Shown here: one piece after another, positions 21,571-32,656 of the stretch
Layout of the letters: every line of letters starts with the position of its first letter
Numbering within the stretch: the first letter of the stretch is position 1
Assembly (NCBI GenBank): GCA_030141605.1
Contig: JAQGDQ010000179.1
Coordinates: 374,501 to 438,500 of the forward strand
DNA: 64,000 nt
Reading direction: 5' to 3'
Source: Tubiluchus corallicola
Taxonomy: Eukaryota > Priapulida > Priapulimorpha > Priapulimorphida > Tubiluchidae
Notes under the pieces: generated by a model
Seen by the model: the letters and a program-made list of their open reading frames with translations, nothing else
Database searches by the model: none
What the model was told of the DNA's origin: nothing
Translations under genes and position numbers: made by a program

Positions 21571-24317
21571 TCACACAGTGCCTGTATTTCAATACATAAT
21601 ATAGTTCTTAAAGACACAAGCAACATATTTTAAGCGGCTTTCCTAATTTAACAATAAATTTGAAACAAAAATTTTGTCTCACAAAACTTTCAATTTGGTA
21701 CCAGGTTTAAAATAACAGTCAGACTTGTTAACTTATATATTACTGAGGCTGCCACAAAAAATTGTTTCTTTTGACCTCATGAGCTCATACGCTTTTTGTG
21801 AATGTTTAAAACTGAATCGTGAAATATTTAAAATCAGTTGAAATCAAAGTTTGTTTATTCCCCACTGGTTAGCAGTAAAGTTTTAATTTTTTCAATGCAC
21901 AATCTTTCACGTGTTGTTTTTTGTTTTACATTACAAAATTATCGTATGCGTATATAAAAAACACCTTTTTATATAACTGCGTCAGGTAAGTATATGAATG
22001 CACAAAAACAAATTATAAAATTCCTGGCCGGGTGTATGATGAACTAAAACCTGGGCGATTAGACGGAAACAGAAGTATTTTTACTGTCGGCCTGGTACAT
22101 TGGTTAATCTTTAGTTTGATCGATTTGTACAGATTAATATCCAGTATCAAAGTGTGCATTATTTTTAGGTTAGATTTTGGTCTCAGCAACAGTAGAACGC
22201 ATTCAAAAGACTGCAAGTATTGAGTCAATATGTACCAGTAAGATATAAAAAAAGCAAGAGTACTGCAATCTCTGCATAAATTCAACACTACTCACTAAAA
22301 TTCAACTCGAGTATCGATTTTGATTTATATTTTATGCAAAACATGCTAGGAGGACTCGAAAGCTCAATGCTCCTTCTCCCTCCTCACAGTAACTCGCATA
22401 GTTTATTTTTTTTTTCAATACAATATCAATTTGTATGTATGTTTGAGTTGCTGTGGAATAAATTCATAATTCATAAAACACCATACCTAACTAGCACCAC
22501 TTTGGCCACGTTACATCTCCTCTCACTAGTTACAGAACACTTCTTATAGTTATAGGTAAGAAATTAAACAAAAATTAAATCAATTCTAAATTAGTTTTAC
22601 CTTAGTCCAGTGACATAACACATAGCGTACCAAAGTACGGACCGCACTATAGCTTATTCATTAAAATCAATAGCGTTGAGCAACGGACTAATATTTATTC
22701 GTGAGTCAAGCTCAACTTCAACTTGAACGTCGTCGTTTCCAAGCAGAACATAACTATGAAGCACACATTGCCCTAGTGAGAGCATCTCACGTCAAATTAG
22801 TTAAAGAGCATAATCCTAGAGTATTTCTTCCTAAGCATTAGTGCAATTAATCAAAAATGTGACATGGCTAGGGAAATGAGGCACTGCAAGAAACTTCGCG
22901 CTCTGTTCGAGTCAATAAACTTCATCTTATTGTACTAAAATGAAACTCCTGATGACAAGCGACACAAAATCATGGCGTCTTTCTTGAAGAGCCGAAGAAC
23001 ATCCAGGATTTTATTTTATTGTAAATGTTCGCTAAATATTAAAATAAAGTTGTTATAAAACTAATTTCACTTACACTGGAATCAGAGATTCTAGATATAA
23101 CATCAACAGCAGAATTTTAACCAACTTCTATTCTAAATACAATAAAAACTGTCTTTTTCTATTTTATTGTAGTTCAAGTACGGAACTGCGGCTTGATACA
23201 CGAGACCTTCTACTCATGCGCGAAGCTCACGAGCAATCCAATTAGAACTTTCGAAGGTAAAGTCAGAAATGTACCGCTTTTTCTGGTTCGGTGTGTAATT
23301 ATAACGAGAATAGTCAAAATACTCGAAACAAATTAATCTATTTCGGTTTCACAGAAAGGTTTTTTTGCCGTGGGTCCAGAAATCTGGGCATTGGACAAGC
23401 TCAGTACTAATTCAAAGGCACGACGTTATGTAATAAACAAAATATTGTACATCTTCAATGTGACACAAACATTATTTTACATTACAGTGACACACTTGAT
23501 CATGTTATCAGTTACATTCAATGGCCTGTAAGACTTGTACTACAGCTCCTAACCACCAAGATCCATGGTTCTAATCTCTGAGATTGGTTGTCATTTTTAT
23601 ATTTAACCACTTAAATCATAACAGCTAGCTATCATGTGCTGTGTTAAAGCAAAAAATATCATGTAAACTGTTACACTCAAACTAGAACTGCTTTTTTCAC
23701 ACAGACATTTATACATGTACATTAAATTTTTCATTTTATGGTTTTACAAAGCAATTAACAAGCAATAAGAATTACAGAATATTTTCCATGTCATTATAAT
23801 TAATTATATTTTCTATCTATCTTAAGCTGATTTTTTCTTAGCCTGTAAAATTTATTACAGGTTTATGTATGTATAATCATAATTAAAAACATCTCATAAT
23901 TATTATAGTTTAATGTACTCAGAATTAACAACTTCATTTTCATTTCGGTAAAATAATATTAATTAGTTTTAATTATTGCTAATAAAATACCATCAATGTC
24001 TTATAGCCACTTAATTTTTAAGTGTCTAGAATTATAACTGTAAGAAAACAAAATTAATTTACATTGATCTTGTTTCTTATTGTAATAGTTCTTGGCATCA
24101 ATTAATGCTGTTTCATGCTTTGAGTTTTTTACCATACCAAATAATTATAAGACATGTCGGCATTTATTACAATTATCATTAAATTTGCAGAAAACAGTAT
24201 ACATAAAATACAGAATGTTTTCTGTGAGGTATATAACAGTGTGGTACGAATAATTATGTGGCATTACCTGGGCAAGCAGAATTAATTGCTCATTTGTTTT
24301 AGTTAATTTGAAGGGGT

Positions 24318-24347
24318 CGTGTGTGTGTGTGTGTGTGTGTGTGCGTG
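24318..24347. repeat. (GT)n microsatellite
   Basis: About 15 GT dinucleotides with one interruption near the right end. Confidence 0.9.
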
Positions 24348-24397
24348 CCTTTGAGACAAGCTAGGCAATGTGAAAGCTGGTTAGTGAATGGATGGAT

Positions 24398-24448
24398 GAC
24401 TAGATTAAATACTCACTCTAGCTGCTAGAGTGAGTATTTAATCCAGTC
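24398..24448. repeat. 51-bp near-perfect palindrome
   Basis: Two 24-bp arms (24398-24421 and 24425-24448) are reverse complements with a single mismatch, separated by a 3-nt loop. The DNA could extrude as a cruciform and a transcript would fold into a tight hairpin. It may be the core of a foldback element; nothing else marks it as a gene. Confidence 0.85.
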
Positions 24449-25046
24449 AGCACATTTCATTCAGGCTGTTTAAACTCCTCTGACTCTTTACCTTACAGAG
24501 AGAAAAGATGTAGGTATATCTGAAGTGGTTTAGACAATAGATAGCACTGTCAGTTCAATGACTCATCTTAGAGACCTAGCCTTGATAATGAATAGAGTTC
24601 TAGTCTTGCCTCAAACACAAATGTTGTAACTTGCACATCTACTGAGGGTGAATTCACAAAGCTTCTTACTAACTGTTTTATTTATAAAATCGTTTGTAAG
24701 AACATTGGTTATTAAATGTGATCATAACTTTACAAAAGCAAAAAATTCCTACGAAGTTTTTTACGAATGTGTTAGTGAATCCGGTCCCTGCTGCTAGATG
24801 CGAGTTTTGGCCTGCTGTGTGCGCAAGTGTGTGGTATCTGGTTTTCAGTGTAGAATATTCGTCTGTAATTTATAGTTCATATAACATAACACAATTATAC
24901 AAGTAATTAGGGCAAATGGATGTATGAAAGCATGATAGAATGGCTTTGTGTTTATGGCAACAAAATGAATGAGGTAATTTGTTTAAAACATGAAATACAA
25001 GATAAAAATGTGGAATTTTTGCGAAAAACATTTCTAAATAATATTA

Positions 25047-25223
25047 CAGTCAAACCTCGTCATAATGCCGTCCGCATAGTGCCAACCTTGCTTGACGCCC
25101 AAATTTTTAGCAAAACAAAATGTCTATTTTATTCAAAGACGTGCATGTATTAATGCACCTTGTTACAATGCTAAACACGCTGTAATGCAATCCCAAACTA
25201 GATGGTATGAGGAAGTTTGACTA
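25047..25223. mobile_element. TA-flanked MITE (Tc1/mariner/pogo type), copy 1
   Basis: It begins CAGTCAAACCTCGTCATAAT after a TA and ends with the inverted AAGTTTGACTA. Its middle shares CGCCCAAATTTTTAGCAAAA and GTATTAATGCACCT-like blocks with the copy at 28433-28624. The length (177 bp), TA flank and lack of coding capacity fit a miniature inverted-repeat element. The last base of the right end or its TA appears mutated. Confidence 0.65.
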
Positions 25224-25436
25224 CAGCACAATAAGATAATATGGCAACAATGTACGTAGGACAGGTTTATTTTCTATAATCATTATGAATTGATAAGAAA
25301 AAAATTTTCTTATGACAGTCCTGTTGCGAAATGTGTTGTAAATAAATTAAACAAATAAAAGAAAAGAAAAAACAACTTCTTTTGCCTTTGTGCAATAATA
25401 AGAAAAATCACTTACAAAAATGAGAAAATCCTGGAA

Positions 25437-25442
25437 TTTATT
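25437..25442 (-). terminator. candidate ABRAXAS1 polyadenylation signal
   Basis: AATAAA on the minus strand 126 nt after the ABRAXAS1 stop codon. Position is plausible; no transcript evidence is available. Confidence 0.45.
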
Positions 25443-25567
25443 TTATGAAAGGAAAACAGACGATGCTCACAAATTGGTAAGTGTTCGAGCAGAAACATTT
25501 CAAGCTACTTAATTATACACATGCATTATATAACCTTTGTAGTACCACATTGTGGCAAAAGTTCTTA

Positions 25568-28500
25568 TCAGAAATATGGTGAATCAGAAACCATTTGATT
25601 TGAAGGAACGGTTTCATCTTGTTCTATGGGTTTTCTGTGTACTTTTGTAGGCTGACTATTAACACTTTTGTGAAGTTTCAAAGATTTGGTATTCTGATTT
25701 GCCTGTGTGTCTACCTGTTTGTCTCCATTTTTCCACCGCGTCTTCTGCTTACTTTGTATGTTCTTAGTCAATGCTGATGTTTCTTCTGTATCACTTGACT
25801 TCCCAGTTTTTGTAGTATTAGAGCTTGCTGTCTGCTCACCTTGGGTTTTGGCAATTCCTGAAAGAAAAGGAAATGGGTCAAGGTCCATTGCCGGATGGCC
25901 GTGACTGGTGGTGGATATGTTCGTACTGGAACTCTGTGATGCTGGAGCTGCTAGTGTCGGTATTAGTGGTTCTATGGGTATTTCCTTTTCTGGCTGTAAT
26001 GGTGTAGGGTTAGCAAGTGCCAGCAAATCTTCATGAAGTTCACTAGAAGGTACTGTTGATGTGCATGCTGCACCTGTAGCAGAATTCGGGTCATCTCCAA
26101 AATCTATTAAGCTTTGAAATTCCGCTTCCTCTTGCTGAACCTTCTCATCTGTCCTGTGTTGCTGGTCTTCTAATGTGAAGCCTGCAAACATAATTTGCAA
26201 CTCTATTTGATTCAATGTCTCAAAATGCATTTAAAAGGGGCTGAAATGTTCACTGCAACACGGCAGTTTGACTTCATTTAATTTCGTTAACATTTAGATA
26301 AACAAACATTCCAAACTAAGGTAAATGAAATCTCAAAACATACTCAGTATTATGAAAACTTCAAATGGATCCACCAGAAGTGCAACTAATAATTGCAGCA
26401 CTAAGAAGGGTAGATCATTCACAGTCAAACAAATGAAAAATATCTTTAAAAAAGCTATCCAAATCAACAATTAACGTGACAGCACATTATATTATGTACA
26501 CTTTTAACAGTACGTAAAGTATTTAATCATAAACTAGCGTGTATAATTTTAAACAGAATCGGGGTTTAGTTGTATTTAACAGAAACAACTTTTTGTTATA
26601 GTTAGTTACATAATGCACATTGACTAATAAAAATAAAGATCTAGTTTGGTTCAGGTGTTGGAAGTCGTTATCAAAAATACTTGTAGGCTGTAAAGCAAAT
26701 TTAGGTAAGAATCTGGTATGGCAAGCAAAAGTATTTGTAAATTAAGGTTCAGGTGAGCATTGAAAATACGATTCAGCTTTGGATTCAAAGTACTGCTGCT
26801 TTTGGAATGCCTCATTTACCTATGAAAGTTCGTCCAATAGTAAAAGATGTAATTGAAACATGCGTACGCTATGCAGTGAACTTTCAAAATATCACACTGA
26901 CACCACATTTCACAATAAATTTGTGCTTTCCTGCAAAACTAAAATTTGCTATCATTTAACTAGTATAGTATACCTTGTTTTTCATGAATACTGGTCTGAA
27001 TTCTTTCAACTTCATTGCCCAATGATGCAAGAACAAGTTCGCTTTCGGCAACTTCCCTCGACAAAGCCTACAATAAATGAATGGTAGTCAAAAGCTAAAG
27101 CACTGTTCACATATTTAATAACCTGTCAATAAAGATATCATACATAATAAAGTTAACAAATGTGTTAAAAACTTATAATTATCACATTTTAATCAGTAGT
27201 CCTAAGAATAACTGAATAAGAAAGAACGTTTAAGAATTTTAAAAAGCAAATTAAGCTAAACTGCCTACTAATAAACCTTTCCATGGTCAGCCTAGAAAGA
27301 ACTAAAAGAAAAAAACGACCACTTTTTGTTAAATCCATAAAATTTAAAAACTTAGTAAAAGACTTTCCCTACAGTTCTCTCTCTCTCTCCTGGAACTTCT
27401 ATGTCAATTTTTTTTAATAATTTGAGAAATTTATTTTCTAAGCACATATTGTAAATAATTTAAGACAACACCTGATCCTGATCGTTATTTGACGAGATAT
27501 GTCCTTTAGTAATGATAAAATTAAAATAAAAGAATGAGTGTTTTTTGTTCTCACTAAAAATTAAGAATGTGCTTAGCAAAGATGACATATACACAAATGG
27601 CCAAACGAACAAAAGTGTTTGTCGTTCTTCATGACATTATTAGTACTAGTACTAAAGATTACTTCAAGCTATGTAAATGTTGCTAAAATGTATCAGGAGT
27701 AAAAAAAGGGTGGCTTCGTCTAAGACGACCCCAAAAAGTCGTAATGCCTTTTACCTCTAATTTAGCCAGTACGGATGAATTCATTTCTTTCACAGCTTCA
27801 ACTGCAGGAAAGTTGCCCTTCTTTGTAACAGCTACATCACTACAAGAAATAAGTACAGCTGATTTGTTTAAATCAAGCAATTAAATCCAGTGTGAACTTA
27901 TATTGATTATGAGCTAAAGAGCCTCAAAACTTTTGATTTGATTGCTTTGAAGGAAAAAGAAACAACATAGCTGGCTACAAACATACCTCAAGGAATCAAT
28001 AATTGCTTTGTAATATCCATGCCTTGAATTGTATGCATGACTGGCTTGGAGCTGATACTCTGTATGTGATGTATCACCAAGGTTTGATATAGTCAACGGA
28101 GCAGTTTCAAATTTTCTGTAAAAACAACAATCTATGAATTTTCCAATTTAAGGAAGCCATTTTCCAAAAGTCCGAAATATACACTTAAAAGCATTATATA
28201 TGTTTTTACGCAATATCAGTTCACAATGGACTTAATGTAAAAATACAAAATGTATGTCATTTCTGTCTTGCAATAGCTATTACAATGCTGCATAAGAAGT
28301 AATTGTATGCAAATCTGATGTGCCACTAATAACTGGGCAAAACCTAATTGATCTATGTAAATACTGTATAAAAAATATATTTTTTCCGTCTTGGACAAAG
28401 ATGTTATTGACAGAGAGTTGAAGGCAAGGTTACAGTGAAGCCTTGTTATAACCCCACTCCTTTATAATGTCAATCTCACTTAACGCCTAAATTTTTAGCA

Positions 28501-31500
28501 AAACAAAAATGTCTATATTTGCATAGACATGTGCGTATTAATGCACCTCGTTATGCTGCTAAACTCGCTATAATGCCATCTTTTTTTGCAGTCCCAGAGT
28601 AAGCAGTATAAAGAGGTTTGACTGTATTTTATACATGGGACGTGCAGTGATAATGATAATTGGCATATAAAATTGGTGAAATAATTAATTAATAAACGCT
28701 ATAATAACTATAAATTAAATCTAGCATCGCCTAATTGACCCGTTTTCATTCATTATTTAAAAAATAACTAGCATTGAATTTCCTGTGCAGTAAGAGACCC
28801 TGGATACAATTTCAGAAAATGGCTGTTACCTGCCATCAAAACTGGAGAATACTTTGTCATATGCGTGTGTAGAACCGTTAGATGTCATACTGGAAACAAA
28901 TAAACCAAACACAAAAGTCTTCTGTGCAATGTCAGGAAACAGCGCTAGTAACTCACGATGGATCACTTTCTCTCTGAATGACATGGATAAACTAGAATTT
29001 CTCCGGGCTTTATACCAGCCTACAATTTCCTGTTAAAATGATATTACATAAAATTACTACTGTAAGTAGTACTGTATGTACTCTTCATGAAAAGAAGCTT
29101 AGGACAACAAACAAGAAATCATGTAACCAAAACTAGTTAACATAAACGTTACTTGCAGTTTCCATGCTTAACAAAACTGCCAGTAGCAACTTTGAAATAC
29201 TTAATTCTTAATGCACGGCTACCATTTAATTAAAATATTTTGCCGAGTCACTGCCACAACTGTATCATTTTCTAGAGCCAGAGTTTCACAGTGTTCATGA
29301 CATCGGAACTATCCAAAAATCTAAATATCTGCCAAAACTTCTGAAAATAGTGCAAAAAATATGTACGTGTGTTCACCATTGTTTTGAAAAAAGGTTCCTA
29401 GCTTGAGTAGAAAATTTTAAAATGTTTAAAGTTTGTCACCAGAGTTGCAAAACCCTCCACCTCGCCAAAAATTCTCCAGACTGTCGTAAAGTTTTCCAAA
29501 TATGCTCGAGTATTTTGCCAATTATATGTGATATTCGTCAACAATTTCAGAGTCTACAAAAAACTGGAGAACATTCTGGGATGTTCCACATTTTCTTCTG
29601 CGAAAAGTCCTCAAAACTGTTGTTACATGATGGCAATATACTTGGCATGACGGTCGCATGTTAGTGTTGCAGAAGTTGCCAAACATACACGTACAGTTGT
29701 TTTGGATATTCTCACTATTTTCGCCTGAGATAAAAGCCTAAAATTCACAAAAAGAAGTCGCGTTCCCCATGATACACTGACTTAAGACTGAGGTCGAATA
29801 AATTTTGGAGTAAAGTCCATAAATAAGCACTGTTATGTGTCAGCTGTAGCCTCAGAGTAAGTTAAATAGGAAAGTCAAATTCTGCAAGTTTAAATAAATA
29901 ATTATCTAGGAGAGTAACCAAAGATGACAGGAACAACTTGAAATTTACAAAAAGTAGTTCTATAAGCACTATAAAGTTATACGAACAAACTAGTCACTAG
30001 TGAAACAGCTACTTACTCCATGTTTGATATTTAGTAAATCTTTCAACTTTTCCTTGTTGATTTTCCCGCAAGCATCATAAAAGCAACAGACTTTACTGCA
30101 CGGTTGGTATGAAAAAATATCTGCAACAATATGAAAAAAACAAACGTAACAGGCTCATACATGACATAAGAAAATCAACAAGCAGTCTAATGTACCAAAC
30201 AATACAAAATCAGCAAAAATCCATTATTCAATGTTTTGTGAAATATGATGAACCCCGTCAAGTTCGTAACATTCAGTGTCACACTGGCAGTCATAAAACA
30301 ATGGCAGTTTAAATTTAATAGACAAGTTATTATGTTTGCAAATTATATATTGAAAAAAGAATATACTTGTCACATGTTCTTCTCTGCGCAATTGAGCATC
30401 ATTATCGTTTGGAGAATCTGTTATTTTTTGAACAACACTGCCCAGCAAAAATCCTTCCTAAACAAAAAAGGACATGGGAATATTTAGAATTCGCAAGCTC
30501 AGAATAGCTTACACATTATAATAAAAAGGAAAGTTATTCAAAGCAAAACATAGCATTAGTCATAAAATAACTTTAGCCACAAATCTCTTTGCTTTCAAAG
30601 TTTCAGATCACTTAGCAAAAGATATACAATTGAACAATGGAGTTTTAAAGCTAAACATTCTAGGGATGGGACCGGATTTTTGCGTCCTCTGTGTAAAAAG
30701 CACGCATCCTAAGACTACTATTACTGAATTAGCATGTCCTGACAACTACTGTTAAGTATCTAGAAAAGAACGGTAATGTCTCCAAAGTTCCAGCAAAGCT
30801 TATGGATTAGTACTTTTGGTTCCAACACAGTATGGATATACAGCTTCATATGCAAGGCTGGAATTTGTGTAGAAAATTTGTTATACAGCCAGGTGTGAAA
30901 ATTTTTGTTGGTGTAGACATGGTATAATAAAATTGACATGAGTGTAACATTAGGCCACTAAGACACAAAACAAGAAATCCCTTAAATAGGAAAGAATTCA
31001 ATAATTTTTTCAAACCACAGACAGCCATACTATTTGCAACGAAGATGACTGCAAATTAAATAAACTACGGGTAGTTTTACATTTAATGAAGAGTTTCATA
31101 GTGGTAAGCATGAAAAATTGATGAATATAGGCTTGTGTGCAGAGCACGATGTTATAAGCCATGGCACATTTGTAGCACGTAGGCGTTCGAGGGTGGCGCA
31201 GCATGATTTCCAGCCTGGTTTACACTGTATCATGAAATTGCAGAGTGGCATATCTATACACAGTGCACAATACTGAAATCTTCTTAACAGGTTACTGCTG
31301 TCAATGCACATTTTCCACAAGACCGGATATATAATTACTACTTGCCAGACCTCTTAAGCATAAGCCTAAATTCCAAGTTTTTTTTTAAATTATTTAAATA
31401 TTTTGACAACTACAAAAATTAATGTGCTTTCACACTATGCGGCCGACTATGGTTTGTCCGAAGACAATAATACAAATATAAATTATTGTGGCCGATTAGC

Positions 31501-31585
31501 ACGCTAGCTTTACCTGATCTCCAGAAACGTTTGCGATATCATAAAGTAAACTAGCAAGTAATGAACCACTTGAATTTATTGACAT
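25568..31585 (-). CDS. ABRAXAS1: Abraxas 1, BRCA1-A complex scaffold subunit
   Basis: Eight exons give 1389 nt, 462 residues: 31514-31585, 30367-30457, 30017-30120, 28830-29029, 27987-28115, 27755-27839, 26974-27067, 25568-26181; all phases fit. Abraxas 1 (FAM175A) holds the nuclear BRCA1-A complex together, pairing with the K63-specific deubiquitinase BRCC36 and linking to RAP80. Seen: an MPN-like N-terminal half with EGFLLG (25-30), a QPCSKVCCFYDACGKIN block and EIVGWYKARRNSSLSMSFRE (90-109), a coiled coil at about 205-260, and a long polar Ser/Thr-rich tail ending in SPYF at the very C-terminus. That matches the S-P-x-F motif that, once phosphorylated, binds the BRCA1 BRCT repeats, and separates it from the paralogue ABRO1, which lacks it. 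As in the family, no JAMM zinc motif is seen. Human Abraxas 1 is about 409 residues; the extra length is in the tail. Confidence 0.93.
28433..28624. mobile_element. TA-flanked MITE, copy 2, in an ABRAXAS1 intron
   Basis: The element lies between TA dinucleotides at 28431-28432 and 28625-28626. Its left end is CAGTGAAGCCTTGTTATAAC and its inverted right end CAGTCAAACCTCTTTATACT. The middle matches the copy at 25047-25223. It sits in the ABRAXAS1 intron between exons 5 and 4. Confidence 0.7.
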
Positions 31586-32491
31586 AATGCTCTTAAAATA
31601 GAAAAGATTAACTCGGGATAACTGACTAATACCACTAATAACAGTGGAAACCTGACGAATTTTTAGCGGCACAACCGGAATCCTTGGGTCTAGCTTCCAA
31701 TTTGATTCAATGCAGCTTATTTCTGCAAAACCTCCTCTACACCGACAATAATAAGAGAACCTGATTTTTTCTTGAATTGCAACTTGGGCCTCGGTAATAC
31801 TTAAGGCAGCAACAAGCTTCTACCATATTAGCAGCAGCGATTTCAGAATGTGGCAACAATGCAACGTAACACACTAAATGATGTGCAATAGCTGCATGAT
31901 CAAAGCTATAATACACACTATTCAGCTGTCGTTACATTGTTGGCAGCTGCTGCATTGCAGGACTGTGCACTTTCCAATTTTAGGCAAAGCACCTCTATTA
32001 TACAAGGATGGGCACGCTTCAAGATAAGTACACCAGTGGTGCTAGAGGAATGCATGTAGGTCCTGTGCTAATTATGTACAGGATCATGAGGTGTCCTATG
32101 CTAATTGAGGTCTAAGCCTGATATTCAAAAACAATAGTTAACATTACATCAAAGTATGTGTTGCTGTGATTAAATGCAGCAAAAGTAATGCAGTAAAAAT
32201 TGGGGCTCCTGCATGTCTACTGCTAGGTTGTTAAGGAATCCTTATCCTTGATAATGACATGGAAGTTGAGTAAACGGGTTTATGTGCAGAAATAAATAGC
32301 CGGATAACCATTTCTGTTCATTCTTTGCTTTATAGAGTTTTTGTTTATCATGCCTATATTTTGTCAAAAATAGTAGAGAAAATAAAGTACATGTATTTCA
32401 CTGGAACGTTACAAAATAGTGTAGCAAATCGATCATACTCAATACTAAAAAAAACATACATACGCCAAAAATAATATAAACAGAACAGGCT
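31586..32491. other. ABRAXAS1-TFG intergenic region
   Basis: About 0.9 kb separates the ABRAXAS1 start from the probable TFG 3' end. The ABRAXAS1 promoter should be here. No CpG-rich patch, TATA box or open frame of note was seen. TTTTCTATTTTAAGAG just before the ABRAXAS1 ATG could be a splice acceptor, cis or trans. Confidence 0.4.
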
Positions 32492-32497
32492 TTTATT
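32492..32497 (-). terminator. candidate TFG polyadenylation signal
   Basis: AATAAA on the minus strand, 160 nt after the TFG stop codon. Plausible by position only. Confidence 0.45.
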
Positions 32498-32656
32498 ACG
32501 TTATAAGCAACTTGTACAGTTTGCACTTTCTAAAGCATGGTCGCATATATACAACCAAGAACAAATAAATGTAATCATCATACTGATTAGCTATGCAAAT
32601 ATAGAGTTCATTCAATAAATTAATAATCGAACTACCAACACAAGAGCAACCATAAA

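Larger units (their letters stand above)
19621..25436. other. PTEN upstream region and intergenic DNA, no gene recognised
   Basis: The PTEN promoter should lie just above 19620. No convincing gene is seen. A frame at 20907-21122 (plus) has no recognisable similarity. Two GC-richer patches near 22700-23000 and 23180-23300 stand out; the second holds CCAAT and ATGCGCGAAG sequences followed by a donor-like GTAAAG at about 23260, so it could be a promoter or non-coding first exon. The rest is AT-rich, with a GT repeat, a 51-bp palindrome and a MITE listed separately. Confidence 0.4.
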
